DNA of 64,000 nucleotides from Lachnospiraceae bacterium C1.1 (GTDB taxonomy: Bacteria; Bacillota; Clostridia; Lachnospirales; Lachnospiraceae). The translations under genes were made by a program, and so were the position numbers. The notes beneath the pieces were generated by a model, which made no database searches, was not told where the DNA came from, and saw only the letters and a program-made list of their open reading frames with translations. How positions within the stretch are numbered: the stretch's first letter is position 1; every line of letters starts with the position of its first letter. The stretch is taken from assembly GCA_030434875.1 (NCBI GenBank), contig JAUISW010000001.1, positions 2,987,501 to 3,051,500 on the forward strand, in the 5' to 3' direction. Below, in pieces: positions 25,387 to 35,409 of this stretch.

Positions 25387-25926
25387 TTATTTCTGAAAAG
25401 GCATATTGAACAGTCTGAGAAGCTCTCTTGCTTCCTCGTCTGTCTTTGCAGTTGTAACGACAATTATATCCATTCCCCTTACTTTATCAATCTTGTCGTA
25501 CTCGATTTCAGGGAAAATAAGCTGCTCTTTAATACCAAGAGCATAGTTGCCTCTTCCATCGAAGGAATCAGCGTTAACACCATGGAAGTCACGTACTCGG
25601 GGAAGTGCGAGATTTACAAGTCTGTCAAGGAACTCGTACATTCTCTCACCACGAAGAGTAACTTTACAGCCGATAGGCATGCCTTCTCTGATCTTGAAGT
25701 TAGCTACGGCCTTCTTAGCCTTTGTTGTAACTGCCTTCTGACCTGTGATGGTCTGGAGGTCAGAAACTGCGCTGTCAAGAACCTTTGCGTTTTCCTTGGC
25801 TTCTCCTACACCCATGTTAACAACAATCTTCACGAGCTTCGGAACTTCCATAACATTCTTATAACCAAACTTCTTCGTCATTGCATCGACGATTTCGCTC
25901 TTATACTGATCTTTAAGTCTGCTCAA
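25387..25926 (-). CDS. rplE: 50S ribosomal protein L5
   Basis: 5S rRNA-binding protein at the intersubunit bridge. The 179 residues include [41 protein letters not shown] and [17 protein letters not shown]. It lies 17 bases after rplX. Confidence 0.98.
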   Translation of the reverse strand: MSRLKDQYKSEIVDAMTKKFGYKNVMEVPKLVKIVVNMGVGEAKENAKVLDSAVSDLQTITGQKAVTTKAKKAVANFKIREGMPIGCKVTLRGERMYEFLDRLVNLALPRVRDFHGVNADSFDGRGNYALGIKEQLIFPEIEYDKIDKVRGMDIIVVTTAKTDEEARELLRLFNMPFQK

Positions 25927-25943
25927 CTTCTATTCCTCCTTTC

Positions 25944-26258
25944 TTAGTCAATAACTTCGCCAGTAGTCTTGGCGATACGTACCTTCTTGCCGCCATCCTG
26001 GATCTTGAAACCAACCCTTGAAGGCTTACCATTTGCAAGATACATAACATTAGAAAGGTCGAAAGCAGCCTCTCTGTGGACGATACCACCGTCCGGGTTG
26101 CCTGCTGAAGGCTTCTCATGCTTTGAGATCATGTTAACACCTTCAACAACTACCTTATGATTTTTACTATCAACGAAAAGGACTTTTCCTTCCTTTCCCT
26201 TATCTTTTCCGGCGATTACCTGAACGGTATCACCCTTCTTGATTTTTGACATTGCCAT
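25944..26258 (-). CDS. rplX: 50S ribosomal protein L24
   Basis: Early 50S assembly initiator near the tunnel exit. The 104 residues have the KOW motif ([20 protein letters not shown]). Two in-frame ATGs are possible (first MAM); the first follows AAGGAGG at a normal distance and is kept. Confidence 0.97.
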   Translation of the reverse strand: MAMSKIKKGDTVQVIAGKDKGKEGKVLFVDSKNHKVVVEGVNMISKHEKPSAGNPDGGIVHREAAFDLSNVMYLANGKPSRVGFKIQDGGKKVRIAKTTGEVID

Positions 26259-26272
26259 TTGGTGACACCTCC

Positions 26273-26641
26273 TTATAATACTTCCGGTGCAAGTGAGACA
26301 ATCTTCATGAAGCCTTTTTCACGAAGCTCACGAGCAACTGGTCCAAAGATACGGGTTCCCTTAGGTGTGTTGTCATCCTTTATAATAACTGCTGCGTTCT
26401 CATCAAATCTGATGTAAGAACCGTCTTTACGACGAACGCTCTTAACTGTGCGGACAACTACTGCCTTAACGACATCACCCTTCTTTACAACTCCTCCGGG
26501 TGTTGCATCTTTGACAGAAGCAACAATTACATCGCCAACACTAGCGTATCTTCTTGTTGAGCCGCCCATAACTCTGATGCAAAGGACATCCTTAGCGCCG
26601 GTATTATCTGCGACTTTTAATCTTGTTTCCTGCTGTACCAT
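26273..26641 (-). CDS. rplN: 50S ribosomal protein L14
   Basis: 50S interface protein. The 122 residues show [18 protein letters not shown] at the start and the conserved [18 protein letters not shown]. It heads the usual rplN-rplX-rplE order. Confidence 0.98.
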   Translation of the reverse strand: MVQQETRLKVADNTGAKDVLCIRVMGGSTRRYASVGDVIVASVKDATPGGVVKKGDVVKAVVVRTVKSVRRKDGSYIRFDENAAVIIKDDNTPKGTRIFGPVARELREKGFMKIVSLAPEVL

Positions 26642-26667
26642 GCTGACAGTCTCCTTTCATCCTGAGT

Positions 26668-26925
26668 TTATTTAGCTCTCTCGATGATCTCTACGAGTCT
26701 CCATCTCTTGGTCTTTGAAAGGGGTCTTGTCTCCATAACCTTTACTGTATCACCAATATTGCACTCGTTCTTATCATCCTGTGCCTTAAGTTTATATGTC
26801 TTCTTTACGATCTTCTTGTAAAGAGGATGCTTAACATTGTCGACAACCGCTACCGTGATGGTCTTGTCCATCTTATTGCTGACAACTTTACCGGTACGTG
26901 TCTTCCTGAGATTTCTTTCTGCCAT
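26668..26925 (-). CDS. rpsQ: 30S ribosomal protein S17
   Basis: Primary 16S rRNA-binding protein with an OB fold. The 85 residues include [19 protein letters not shown] and the signature [18 protein letters not shown]. It lies between rpmC and rplN. Confidence 0.97.
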   Translation of the reverse strand: MAERNLRKTRTGKVVSNKMDKTITVAVVDNVKHPLYKKIVKKTYKLKAQDDKNECNIGDTVKVMETRPLSKTKRWRLVEIIERAK

Positions 26926-26945
26926 TTTATCTCCTTTCCGACGCC

Positions 26946-27152
26946 TTAGGCCTTAGCAGCATTTTCAGTGATAACAGTCTGAATTCTTGCGATATTCTTT
27001 CTTACTTCTCTGATTCTGCTGGTGTTGTCAAGCTGGTTTGTCGCATTCTGGAATCTTAAATTAAAAAGCTCTTTCTTGGCTGATGTCAGCTCCTCTGCAA
27101 GCTCGGAAACTGACTTTGCCCTTAAATCTGCAACATACTTATCAGTCTTCAT
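26946..27152 (-). CDS. rpmC: 50S ribosomal protein L29
   Basis: Two-helix protein at the tunnel exit, part of the docking site for trigger factor and SRP. The 68 residues include [20 protein letters not shown] and [12 protein letters not shown]. Its ATG overlaps the rplP stop by one base. Confidence 0.97.
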   Translation of the reverse strand: MKTDKYVADLRAKSVSELAEELTSAKKELFNLRFQNATNQLDNTSRIREVRKNIARIQTVITENAAKA

Positions 27153-27601
27153 TATGCTTCACCGCCTTCTTTCGCAGCCACAGCCGCTTCTGTTTCAGCC
27201 TTTGACATGATCTTTACTTTACAAGGGAGTTTGTGAGATGCAAGACGAAGAGCTTCTCTTGCTGTTTCCTCAGATACTCCTGCGATTTCAAATAATACAC
27301 GTCCTGGCTTTACAACAGCTACCCAGTGATCAACCGCACCTTTACCAGATCCCATACGGGTTCCAAGAGGCTTAGTGGTAACCGGCTTATCCGGGAAAAT
27401 CTTAATCCATACCTGTCCGCCACGCTTTACGTATCTTGTCATGGCAACACGGGCTGCTTCTATCTGATTTGATCTGATCCAGCAAGGCTCGAGAGCGACC
27501 ATACCATATTCTCCGTAGCTAATAGTGTTACCACTATTTGCCTTACCTCTTAAGGATCCACGCATCTGCTTACGATGCTTTACTCTCTTCGGCATTAACA
27601 T
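27152..27601 (-). CDS. rplP: 50S ribosomal protein L16
   Basis: L16 lies by the A site and peptidyl transferase centre. The 149 residues begin [15 protein letters not shown] and include [20 protein letters not shown] and [17 protein letters not shown]. It starts immediately after the rpsC stop. Confidence 0.98.
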   Translation of the reverse strand: MLMPKRVKHRKQMRGSLRGKANSGNTISYGEYGMVALEPCWIRSNQIEAARVAMTRYVKRGGQVWIKIFPDKPVTTKPLGTRMGSGKGAVDHWVAVVKPGRVLFEIAGVSEETAREALRLASHKLPCKVKIMSKAETEAAVAAKEGGEA

Positions 27602-28288
27602 TTATTTATCGCTCCCTTCCTTACCCGACTTGCGATCTGAACGATCAGCGGTCTGCTTCTTTCCGGGAAGTATTTCACCCTTGTAAATCCAAACCTTTAC
27701 ACCAACCTTACCGTAGGTTGTATCAGCTTCTGCAAAACCATAATCGATATCTGCACGAAGTGTCTGAAGAGGAATAGTACCCTCTGAATAGAACTCACGA
27801 CGAGCGATATCAGCTCCGCCAAGACGACCTGAGCAAGATGCCTTGATACCCTTAGCACCATTCTTAAGTGTTCTCTGCATAGCAGATTTCATAGCACGTC
27901 TGAATGATACACGGTTCTCAAGCTGACTTGCGATATTCTCAGCAACAAGCTGTGCATCCATATCAGGACGCTTGATCTGCTTGATCTCGATATCTACGTT
28001 CTTGCCTGTCTCTTTTGCAAGCTGCTTCTTTGTAGCTTCGATGTCCTTACCACCCTTACCGATGATGATACCGGGCTTAGAAGTAAGAACAGTAGCTCTT
28101 ACCTTACCTGCTGATCTCTCGATCTCGATCTTTGAGATGCCTGCAGCATAAAGCTTTTTCTTCAAATATTCTCTGATTTTGTAATCTTCCACAAGGTAAT
28201 CCGCAAAGTCACCCTCTGCATACCATTTGGAATCCCAATCCTTAATAACACCGACTCTTAAGCCGTGGGGATTAACTTTCTGGCCCAT
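27602..28288 (-). CDS. rpsC: 30S ribosomal protein S3
   Basis: Head protein that forms the mRNA entry with S4 and S5 and has helicase activity. The 228 residues show [12 protein letters not shown], the KH domain [19 protein letters not shown], and the C-terminal [16 protein letters not shown]. It lies between rplV and rplP. Confidence 0.98.
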   Translation of the reverse strand: MGQKVNPHGLRVGVIKDWDSKWYAEGDFADYLVEDYKIREYLKKKLYAAGISKIEIERSAGKVRATVLTSKPGIIIGKGGKDIEATKKQLAKETGKNVDIEIKQIKRPDMDAQLVAENIASQLENRVSFRRAMKSAMQRTLKNGAKGIKASCSGRLGGADIARREFYSEGTIPLQTLRADIDYGFAEADTTYGKVGVKVWIYKGEILPGKKQTADRSDRKSGKEGSDK

Positions 28289-28311
28289 TGAATGATCTCC
28301 TTTCTACGCCC

Positions 28312-28701
28312 TTAGTTCTTCTCATCGAGAACGACTGTGATGTGGCTCATTCTCTTTTCGATTCTGTAAGCTCTGCCCTGTGCACGAGGCTGAATACGCT
28401 TCATTATAGGTCCTTCTGAAGCTTTGCACTCTGCAATGTAAAGGTTCTCTTTGTTGAGTCCGTTGTTATTCTCAGCATTAGCTGCTGCAGACTCGAGAAG
28501 CTTAAGAATTACGCCAGAAGCATATCTCGGATTGTACATAAGAATACCTTTTGCCTCAAGATAGCTCTTTCCTCTTATAGCATCCAGTACGAAGCATGCC
28601 TTCTGTACCGGGATTCTAGCATAGGATAACTTAGCTGACGGTCTGGTATCCTTGTTTGCATTTCTTTCTCTTTTAATCTGGGAACGATGTCCTCTTGCCA
28701 T
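28312..28701 (-). CDS. rplV: 50S ribosomal protein L22
   Basis: L22 extends a hairpin into the exit tunnel at the macrolide site. The 129 residues include KLSYARIPVQKACFVLDAIRG and the hairpin region ending RAQGRAYRIEKRMSHITVVL. An N-terminal basic extension of about 20 residues precedes the core. Confidence 0.97.
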   Translation of the reverse strand: MARGHRSQIKRERNANKDTRPSAKLSYARIPVQKACFVLDAIRGKSYLEAKGILMYNPRYASGVILKLLESAAANAENNNGLNKENLYIAECKASEGPIMKRIQPRAQGRAYRIEKRMSHITVVLDEKN

Positions 28702-28729
28702 GGATAAAACCTCCTTTCAGATTATCCTA

Positions 28730-29002
28730 TTATTTAACGGATGATGTAGCTGTGTGTCCCTTGTATGTACGTGTTGCAACGAACTCACCAAGCTTGTGAC
28801 CAACCATATCTTCTGTAATATATACCGGAACGTGTTTTCTGCCATCATGAACTGCGATGGTGTGACCAACGAATGATGGGAATATTGTGGAACGACGAGA
28901 CCAAGTCTTGATAACTTCTTTCTTGCCGCTCTGGTTCATCGCATCAACCTTCTTGAGAAGGCTTTCGTCAGCGAACGGTCCCTTTTTAAGTGAACGTGAC
29001 AT
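28730..29002 (-). CDS. rpsS: 30S ribosomal protein S19
   Basis: Head protein next to S13 that contacts the A-site finger. The 90 residues begin [18 protein letters not shown] and include [20 protein letters not shown] and the [13 protein letters not shown] ending. Confidence 0.98.
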   Translation of the reverse strand: MSRSLKKGPFADESLLKKVDAMNQSGKKEVIKTWSRRSTIFPSFVGHTIAVHDGRKHVPVYITEDMVGHKLGEFVATRTYKGHTATSSVK

Positions 29003-29013
29003 TTTAATCCTCC

Positions 29014-29862
29014 TTATACGTTAAGAGCCTTGCCGTTTCTTCTTCTGACAATGAGCTTATTTGAAGCCTTCTTACGCTTTCTGGTCTTAAGACCGAGAGC
29101 CGGCTTGCCCCAAGGTGTGCACGGGCCGGGACGACCGATAGGTGCTCTACCTTCTCCACCACCATGAGGGTGATCGTTCGGGTTCATGACAGAACCACGT
29201 ACTGTGGGACGGATACCCATATGACGAATACGACCTGCCTTACCGTAGTTGATAAGGTTGTGATCAATGTTTCCGATAACACCGATTGTAGCTCTGCACT
29301 CAATCGGAACCATTCTCATCTCGCCTGAAGGAAGCTTAAGTGTTGCATACTTACCTTCTTTAGCCATAAGCTGTGCGGATGTTCCTGCTGAACGAACCAT
29401 CTGTCCGCCCTTACCAGGATAAAGCTCGATGTTGTGTACGTTTGAACCTACCGGAATGTTAACTAACGGGAGGCAGTTACCTACACGTACTTCTGCTTCA
29501 GGGCCGTTCATGATGTGCATACCATCTGTAAGTCCCTGAGGAGCAAGGATGTATCTCTTCTCGCCGTCTTCATAGCAGACAAGAGCGATGTTAGCTGTTC
29601 TGTTCGGATCATACTCGATACCGATAACCTTAGCGTTCATTCCATCCTTATCGTTTCTCTTGAAATCGATAACTCTGTACTTTGTCTTTGCACCGCCGCC
29701 GTGGTGACGAACGGTGATCTTGCCCTGATTGTTACGTCCTGCGTTGTTCTTGAGTCTTACTACAAGAGACTTCTCAGGAGTCTGCTTTGTTACCTCAGCA
29801 AAATCAGAACCAGTCATATGCCTTCTTGAAGGTGTATATGGGTTATATGTTTTGATTCCCAT
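29014..29862 (-). CDS. rplB: 50S ribosomal protein L2
   Basis: L2 is needed for subunit association and peptidyl transfer. The 282 residues carry the signature [20 protein letters not shown] with its conserved His, and a basic C-terminus ([17 protein letters not shown]). It follows rplW after about 80 bases. Confidence 0.98.
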   Translation of the reverse strand: MGIKTYNPYTPSRRHMTGSDFAEVTKQTPEKSLVVRLKNNAGRNNQGKITVRHHGGGAKTKYRVIDFKRNDKDGMNAKVIGIEYDPNRTANIALVCYEDGEKRYILAPQGLTDGMHIMNGPEAEVRVGNCLPLVNIPVGSNVHNIELYPGKGGQMVRSAGTSAQLMAKEGKYATLKLPSGEMRMVPIECRATIGVIGNIDHNLINYGKAGRIRHMGIRPTVRGSVMNPNDHPHGGGEGRAPIGRPGPCTPWGKPALGLKTRKRKKASNKLIVRRRNGKALNV

Positions 29863-29942
29863 TTTGTATCTCCTTTTTGTTATCGTGTGCGTATATTTTT
29901 TTCACGCACGCATACTTTGTATCATGCTTTCAGACTTAGAAA

Positions 29943-30239
29943 TTAAAGTCCTGCAAATACCTCGATATCCTTGCTGTCAGCTGTAAGCTGTACGATAGCT
30001 TTCTTCTGCTTAGCAGTTGTGCCGACAACCATTCCTCTTCTCTTCTTCTTGCCCTGAATGTTCATTGTGTTGACTTTAGCAACCTTTGTATCGAACATCT
30101 TCTCAACAGCCTCTTTGATCTGAGACTTGTTTGCTTCAGGATGTACAAGGAATGTATATTTCTTCTCGCTCATGCCGTTCATTGACTTCTCAGTAACAAC
30201 GGGCTTGAGGATTACATCATAATAATTAAGAGTTGCCAT
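29943..30239 (-). CDS. rplW: 50S ribosomal protein L23
   Basis: Tunnel-exit protein and main docking point for trigger factor. The 98 residues include [18 protein letters not shown] and [18 protein letters not shown]. It overlaps rplD by one base (TAATG). Confidence 0.97.
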   Translation of the reverse strand: MATLNYYDVILKPVVTEKSMNGMSEKKYTFLVHPEANKSQIKEAVEKMFDTKVAKVNTMNIQGKKKRRGMVVGTTAKQKKAIVQLTADSKDIEVFAGL

Positions 30240-30859
30240 TATGCGTACACCTCCTGAATCTTCTCTACAGCAGCCTTAGTAACAATAACTGTGCTGTACT
30301 TCATTATGTCGTAGGTGTTGATTGTATTAACCTGTGATGTAATAACATCAGGAATGTTTCTTGCTGAGAGGATTGCGTTCTGATCCATATCATCAAGGAT
30401 AACCATAGCCTTGGTTACCTTAAGTGCATCAAGAACCTCCTGGAATTTCTTTGTCTTAATCTCGTCAAGCTTAAGCTCGTCAAGAACAATGAGCTTTCCA
30501 TCCTGTACGCGGGATGTAAGAGCACTCTTCAGAGCAATTCTCTTTTCCTTCTTATTCATCTTGAAGGAATAATCTCTCGGAACCGGAGCAAATACTACAC
30601 CGCCGTGTGTCCACTGAGGTGATCTCGTTGAACCCTGACGTGCATGACCTGTTCCCTTCTGCTTCCAAGGCTTTCTGCCGCCGCCTGATACTTCAGAGCG
30701 TGTCTTAGCCTTCTGTGTTCCCTGACGGTTATCAGCGAGCTGAAGAAGCACTGCCTGATGTACAAGGTTTTCGTTAACTTCAACGCCGAAAACTTCGTCA
30801 TTCAGCTCAATTGTTCCAACTTCGCTTCCTGTCATATTATAAACTGATACGTTAGCCAT
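30239..30859 (-). CDS. rplD: 50S ribosomal protein L4
   Basis: L4 reaches into the exit tunnel; in some bacteria it represses the S10 operon by acting on the leader. The 206 residues show [19 protein letters not shown], the conserved loop, and [18 protein letters not shown] C-terminal segments. It lies between rplC and rplW. Confidence 0.97.
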   Translation of the reverse strand: MANVSVYNMTGSEVGTIELNDEVFGVEVNENLVHQAVLLQLADNRQGTQKAKTRSEVSGGGRKPWKQKGTGHARQGSTRSPQWTHGGVVFAPVPRDYSFKMNKKEKRIALKSALTSRVQDGKLIVLDELKLDEIKTKKFQEVLDALKVTKAMVILDDMDQNAILSARNIPDVITSQVNTINTYDIMKYSTVIVTKAAVEKIQEVYA

Positions 30860-30885
30860 TGTCTTAAGTCCTCCTTTCCCGGTTT

Positions 30886-31554
30886 TTATTTATTCTTCTT
30901 GCAGGTTTCTTTGATTGTAACGATTGCCTTTTTAGGTCCGGGTACGCAACCTTTAACAAGGATGAGATTCTTCTCTGCATCTACGCGAACAATTTCAAGA
31001 TTCTGAGTTGTGATCTGCTTTGCTCCCATGTGTCCAGGCATTCCCTTACCCTTGAATACTCTTGAAGGGCTGGAACTTGAACCGTTTGATCCCTGATGTC
31101 TGTGGAACTTAGAACCGTGCTTCATAGGTCCTCTGTGCTGACCAAGTCTCTTGATGGCACCCTGGAATCCCTTACCTTTAGAGATAGCAGTTGCATCGAT
31201 GAAATCGCCTGCTGCAAAGATGTCAGCCTTGATCTCCTGAGCGAGCTGATAATCAGCTGCGTTCTCAAAGCGGAACTCTTTTACGAATTTCTTGGACTCA
31301 ACGCCGGCCTTTTTGAAGTGACCCTGCATAGGCTTTGTTGTTCCGTGAGGGTGAGCAACCTTGTCGCCTTCAACAACCTTATCCTTGCAATCTTTGAATC
31401 CTACCTGTACGGCACTGTAGCCGTCATTTTCTTCTGTTTTGATCTGTGTAACAACACACGGACCAGCCTCAAGAACAGTAACCGGAGTAACGATTCCGTT
31501 CTCGTCGAAGATCTGGGTCATACCAATCTTCTGTGCTAAGATAGCTTTTGTCAT
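30886..31554 (-). CDS. rplC: 50S ribosomal protein L3
   Basis: L3 starts 50S assembly and extends to the peptidyl transferase centre. The 222 residues include [18 protein letters not shown] and the loop [18 protein letters not shown]. The ATG at 31554 is used because AAAGGTG lies six bases before it; an earlier in-frame ATG has no such site. Confidence 0.97.
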   Translation of the reverse strand: MTKAILAQKIGMTQIFDENGIVTPVTVLEAGPCVVTQIKTEENDGYSAVQVGFKDCKDKVVEGDKVAHPHGTTKPMQGHFKKAGVESKKFVKEFRFENAADYQLAQEIKADIFAAGDFIDATAISKGKGFQGAIKRLGQHRGPMKHGSKFHRHQGSNGSSSSPSRVFKGKGMPGHMGAKQITTQNLEIVRVDAEKNLILVKGCVPGPKKAIVTIKETCKKNK

Positions 31555-31615
31555 CTTTTCACCTTTCTGCATTGGAACATATCGCCCGTGACATGTTCAT
31601 ACAATAATCTTTGAA

Positions 31616-31933
31616 TTACTTGTTCTTCATCTTGATGTCGATATAGACACCTGCGGGCATTTCAAGTCTTGAAAGAACGTCTACTGTCTTCTGTGTGGGA
31701 GCAATGATGTCGATGAGTCTCTTGTGAGTTCTCTGCTCGAACTGCTCACGGCTGTCCTTATACTTGTGGACTGCACGAAGAATTGTAACTACTTCCTTCT
31801 TTGTAGGAAGGGGTACCGGTCCGCTGACCTCTGAACCGTTCTTCTTAACTGTTTCGATGATTTTTCTGGCTGATGCATCAACTAACTGATGATCATAGGC
31901 TTTTAATGTGATTCTCATTACCTGATTTGCCAT
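31616..31933 (-). CDS. rpsJ: 30S ribosomal protein S10
   Basis: S10 belongs to the 30S head and also serves in NusB-S10 antitermination. The 105 residues include [20 protein letters not shown] and [20 protein letters not shown]. The start MANQVM follows AGGAGGCGAC. The frame is open another 30 codons upstream, but that part is the folded leader, not coding. First gene of the superoperon. Confidence 0.98.
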   Translation of the reverse strand: MANQVMRITLKAYDHQLVDASARKIIETVKKNGSEVSGPVPLPTKKEVVTILRAVHKYKDSREQFEQRTHKRLIDIIAPTQKTVDVLSRLEMPAGVYIDIKMKNK

Positions 31934-31939
31934 AAAAAA

Positions 31940-32165
31940 AGTCGCCTCCTTTTCGCACTTTTTTAAGTACGACAAGCGGTGACTGTACACGTTCCCGGGT
32001 GTGCCTATTGCTGCTAAAGGCATAATAACCCCCGGTTGTTCTCCAACTATTTGTTAGAACCATATTTAGTACAGTGACTTGTCGCCAGTTTTATAACTTG
32101 ACATTCGCTCCACGGAGATACCTGTCTAGGACAGCAACTTCACGCTTCTACGCTATCAATGTCAC
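31940..32165 (-). promoter_or_regulatory. Structured leader of the S10 operon
   Basis: About 230 bases separate the promoter from rpsJ. The leader has a long-range pairing in which CGACAAG...CTGTAC at 31970-31988 is complementary to GTACAG...CTTGTCG at 32069-32084, plus smaller hairpins. Autogenous control by a ribosomal protein, as with L4 in E. coli, is plausible but unproven here. Confidence 0.5.
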
Positions 32166-32175
32166 AGCAAGAGAT

Positions 32176-32204
32176 ATTATACACGACAAGGCACTGTAAT
32201 GCAA
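32176..32204 (-). promoter_or_regulatory. Promoter of the ribosomal superoperon
   Basis: On the minus strand TTGCAT and a perfect TATAAT are separated by 17 bases, upstream of the S10 leader. No other promoter as good is seen before rpsJ. Confidence 0.88.
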
Positions 32205-32222
32205 GTCTTTTTTTTATATTTT

Positions 32223-33509
32223 TCAGTTTTCCAATTCTAAAAAATCTATAAACCCGGTAGTTTCCAGGATCTCCCTGACACCGGTGCTTACAGCCCTGAG
32301 CCTTAAGCCGGAATCCGGCAGTGCCTTCGATATGATCAGCATGACCCGGAGCCCTGCCGACGAGATATATTGCATATCCGCGCAGTCGATGATGACCGCC
32401 GATACACCCTTGTCCTTACCTTCGGACTCCCATGCCTTCAGAAATTCCGGAGCCGTGAGCGTATCTATCCGTCCGGAAAGCTTCATATGGAGTTCGCTGC
32501 CCTTTCTCCCGGCAGTTACCCTGAATTCTTCCTTTTTATCAAGGTCATTAGCCTGCGCTGTAGAAAGAAGGCCTGCATCGAATGTAAGCTTCCATACATT
32601 GATTTTCTTCATGGCCTCTTTCATTTTTGCAATTGCATCCTCCGGCATCATACGATACACAGAAAGCTCAAGATCCCCGCGGAAATACGGAACTTTTTCC
32701 ACCCGCAGCCCATAAGCATTACAGGTTCTTTCTAGTGACTCATAATCTACCCCGCCGTGCAGGTTCGTGCTGTCTGACTGATGCACGTCCTCAAGTGCCG
32801 CCGCAGTAGAGAGGATGTCAACGTCCGACTGTGCCGAAAAGCTCTTCGCAGCGTAATCCATGACCGCTTTCGACCTTTCACCTGCAATGCTTGTGATCAC
32901 CGCCATATAATACGCAAGGGTCTCCGGATCGGTGATCAGCCAACAGCCTCCTTTTTCCGACAGTAGCTTTGCGACATTCTCCATCAGGAGTGCGAGCTCG
33001 CTTTTGTTCAGGTATACCGTAAGCCCCTCCGTTGCTATACAGATCTCGCCGTCAGCGGCTCTTACCGCATTGCGCATAGAATCAGGATCCGTAACATCCA
33101 CCTCGGCAAAGCTTATTTTTTCAAGCTCCGCAGAATCAGCCATTGCCTCTATCACCGGCCTTATATCTGAAATGACTGCCGGGAGATCTCCGCCAATATA
33201 TTTTATACCCAGGTCTGCCATATCGAGGGCGCGGTGAGTATATCCGCAGGGCAGGTCAAATACATACGACATCCCGGTCTCTTTGATCATACGGTCAACC
33301 GCTTCATGACGCATATCATGGATGGCAACGAAGCAGAGCTTTGTAAGGTCGTCAGGTCCGTCATCCCTTTTCGGCGCATCAGCAAATCCCAGGCGCATAT
33401 ACACCTCTCCCGCCCTTTTCAGGCCTGCTGCAGCTTTAAGCGCAAGCGTTGTTACCGCAGTATTTCCTACAGGATTTACCATCTTTTGCAGTTCTTTTTC
33501 ATTATTCAT
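32223..33509 (-). CDS. Methyltransferase (LCM-like) fused to a STAS domain
   Basis: The N-terminal 320 residues resemble leucine-carboxyl-methyltransferase-type SAM enzymes: DLPCGYTHRALDMADLGIKY and GGDLPAVI form the SAM-binding region, followed by ATEGLTVYL and WLITDPETL. Residues 329-428 are a STAS domain of the anti-sigma-factor-antagonist type, with the phosphorylatable Ser in YISSAGLRVM (about S385). STAS domains usually sense or relay phosphorylation in partner-switching, so the methyltransferase may be regulated this way. No anti-sigma kinase or PP2C phosphatase is in the window. It lies between the S10 promoter and an AAA-ATPase gene and is probably its own transcription unit. The substrate is unknown. 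Confidence 0.8.
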   Translation of the reverse strand: MNNEKELQKMVNPVGNTAVTTLALKAAAGLKRAGEVYMRLGFADAPKRDDGPDDLTKLCFVAIHDMRHEAVDRMIKETGMSYVFDLPCGYTHRALDMADLGIKYIGGDLPAVISDIRPVIEAMADSAELEKISFAEVDVTDPDSMRNAVRAADGEICIATEGLTVYLNKSELALLMENVAKLLSEKGGCWLITDPETLAYYMAVITSIAGERSKAVMDYAAKSFSAQSDVDILSTAAALEDVHQSDSTNLHGGVDYESLERTCNAYGLRVEKVPYFRGDLELSVYRMMPEDAIAKMKEAMKKINVWKLTFDAGLLSTAQANDLDKKEEFRVTAGRKGSELHMKLSGRIDTLTAPEFLKAWESEGKDKGVSAVIIDCADMQYISSAGLRVMLIISKALPDSGLRLRAVSTGVREILETTGFIDFLELEN

Positions 33510-33538
33510 TCTTTGTCCCCCTATCTAATGATGTTAAG

Positions 33539-33582
33539 GTCAAAAAGTGTTTTCAGGGCTTAATGAAATGACATTGGTTAAC
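33539..33582. repeat. Short dispersed repeat, copy 1
   Basis: This stretch resembles 36063-36106. Both contain GGTCAAAAA, then GCTTAA, then an identical ATGACATTGGTTA. The rest of the gap from 33510 to 33695 shows nothing I recognise. Confidence 0.45.
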
Positions 33583-33695
33583 AGGTGAACTACTGTTATA
33601 ACATATATATCCTAAAGGACACAGGCAGGCACGTAAAGGCGCAATCAGACCATGCGATGCGATTAAGCATATCCCTGTTCCGTATTTTATACAGT

Positions 33696-35381
33696 TTATC
33701 CCTGCATTACTAATACTTCTTTCCCACTAAAAGCAAATCCGTACTTAAATATCCTCTCCGACGTAACACCTGCTGTCAGGAGTTCTTCATCATAGTGCCG
33801 CTCCTCTATCTGTTTCAGCGCGGATTTTGCCGTATCCTCCAGGCTCTTTTCATCATCGAGGGCATCAAGCACCTTAAACTCCATTATGATCCCGATATCC
33901 TTTTTTACGTCTTTTGGCTTCAGCATCACATCATATCGTCCATAACCGCTCTCACGGTTTGATTCAAGGATGTAATCGTCACCCAGCCCGACCATAAATC
34001 CAAGCACGAGTCCATGATAGAATCTCTCCGGCTCTGCCTCCGAACCTGTCCTGCCTCCGTCAAAATAGCTGCAGGTTTTTAAGAGAAACTTATTCAGGAA
34101 TTTATTCATTCCCCTGACTTCGCATCTAAGCAGGGCTTTTACAAACTCATTATAAAGGGTACTTCCATTCCCCCTGAACCAGCCCATGACCATTATGTTG
34201 AATATCCTTCTGATCTCATAGTTGGTCAGCCTGAGTTCGTATTCAGTCCCGCCGTACACATCCTTTTTACTGACAATCTTTAAATATCCCGTTGCCTGTA
34301 GGAGACTCCATACTGCAACCTCATTATCCTGCATCTCGCCGTATACCAGCTGTTCATCTATCGGCGTTGTTATGCTCTCACTTCTGAGGAGCTTTTCAAA
34401 GCTCTCCTTTATCTCAGAGTCGCCCTCCCTTACAAGCTTTGATATCAGGGAGTTTGAGCTTGTATTCGCCCAATAGGGTTCATATTTTCCTTCCTGCAGG
34501 AATGATATTATTGACCATGGATTATAAATATCATCCGTATTTCCAAACTTAAATCCGTCATACCATTCCTTTACCCTCTCTTTTTCCGATGAATATCCAT
34601 AATCATCAAGTACCTTAAACACTTCTTTTTCCGTAAATCCAAAACATTCTGCATATTTATCAGAAGACGCAGTTATCACCTTTATATTATTCAGATCCGA
34701 AAAGAGCGATTCACGGCTGACGCGTGTGATCCCCGTGAGCAGTGCCTTCTGAACATATGGATTTGTCTTAAAAGAGGCATTGAACATGTTCCTCATGAAT
34801 TCCGTTATTTCATTCCAATAGCCGCTCACATAGGCTTCCTGCATCGGAGTGTCGTATTCGTCAAGGAGTATTATGACCTTTTTCCCATAGTAATCACTTA
34901 ACCACTTGCAAAAATATTTGATACTGTCGGAAGCAACCCCGGGATTCATATCCAATGAAATTTTTCTCCAGAATTCCAGATCTGTTTCTTCAAGATTATC
35001 CTTTATTGAAACAAATTTTGATAATAGCAGATTGATTATCCTATTGAATTTATACATCGCATCCTGATATGTCGATGACTTTATGTCCGCAAATGATATA
35101 AACAGCACCGGCCATTTCCCACATTCCTGCATCATATCAGAGTCTTTTGAAATTTCAAGCCCCTTAAATAATTCCTTACTGTTTTCCTGCCTTACAGAAA
35201 AGAACTTCTCAACAGTGCTTAGCATCAGTGTCTTTCCGAAGCGGCGGGGGCGGGTTATCAGGGTAACGTCATCATCACTTTTCCACCATTCGGAAATAAA
35301 CTTTGTCTTATCTATATAAAAACTTTCCTGATCAATTATCTTCTCAAAATCCTGTATGCCAAGTCCTACGGTTTTCCTCAT
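33696..35381 (-). CDS. AAA-ATPase/PD-(D/E)XK nuclease protein, copy A
   Basis: Member of a large family in gut Firmicutes and Bacteroidetes, annotated as AAA-like ATPase with a C-terminal PD-(D/E)XK nuclease-like domain; its biological role is unknown. The N-terminal ATPase shows a Walker A-like PRRFGKT (45-51) and Walker B LLDEYD (172-177). The C-terminal domain shows D484 and the E-x-K pair in MEFKV (E501, K503). It has 561 residues and an intact frame. A paralogue at 39122-40807 has almost the same C-terminal 245 residues but a clearly different N-terminal part, and a remnant of a third copy lies at 43849-43914. A mobile or conflict-related role is inferred only from repetition and context. 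Confidence 0.85.
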   Translation of the reverse strand: MRKTVGLGIQDFEKIIDQESFYIDKTKFISEWWKSDDDVTLITRPRRFGKTLMLSTVEKFFSVRQENSKELFKGLEISKDSDMMQECGKWPVLFISFADIKSSTYQDAMYKFNRIINLLLSKFVSIKDNLEETDLEFWRKISLDMNPGVASDSIKYFCKWLSDYYGKKVIILLDEYDTPMQEAYVSGYWNEITEFMRNMFNASFKTNPYVQKALLTGITRVSRESLFSDLNNIKVITASSDKYAECFGFTEKEVFKVLDDYGYSSEKERVKEWYDGFKFGNTDDIYNPWSIISFLQEGKYEPYWANTSSNSLISKLVREGDSEIKESFEKLLRSESITTPIDEQLVYGEMQDNEVAVWSLLQATGYLKIVSKKDVYGGTEYELRLTNYEIRRIFNIMVMGWFRGNGSTLYNEFVKALLRCEVRGMNKFLNKFLLKTCSYFDGGRTGSEAEPERFYHGLVLGFMVGLGDDYILESNRESGYGRYDVMLKPKDVKKDIGIIMEFKVLDALDDEKSLEDTAKSALKQIEERHYDEELLTAGVTSERIFKYGFAFSGKEVLVMQG

Positions 35382-35409
35382 TACAGCTTGTCTCCCTGCC
35401 TATTATGCA

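Noticed and set aside
31934-32023. N-terminal extension of S10
   Set aside because: The frame is open, but the ribosome binding site and family start are at 31933, and the extra part is the folded leader.
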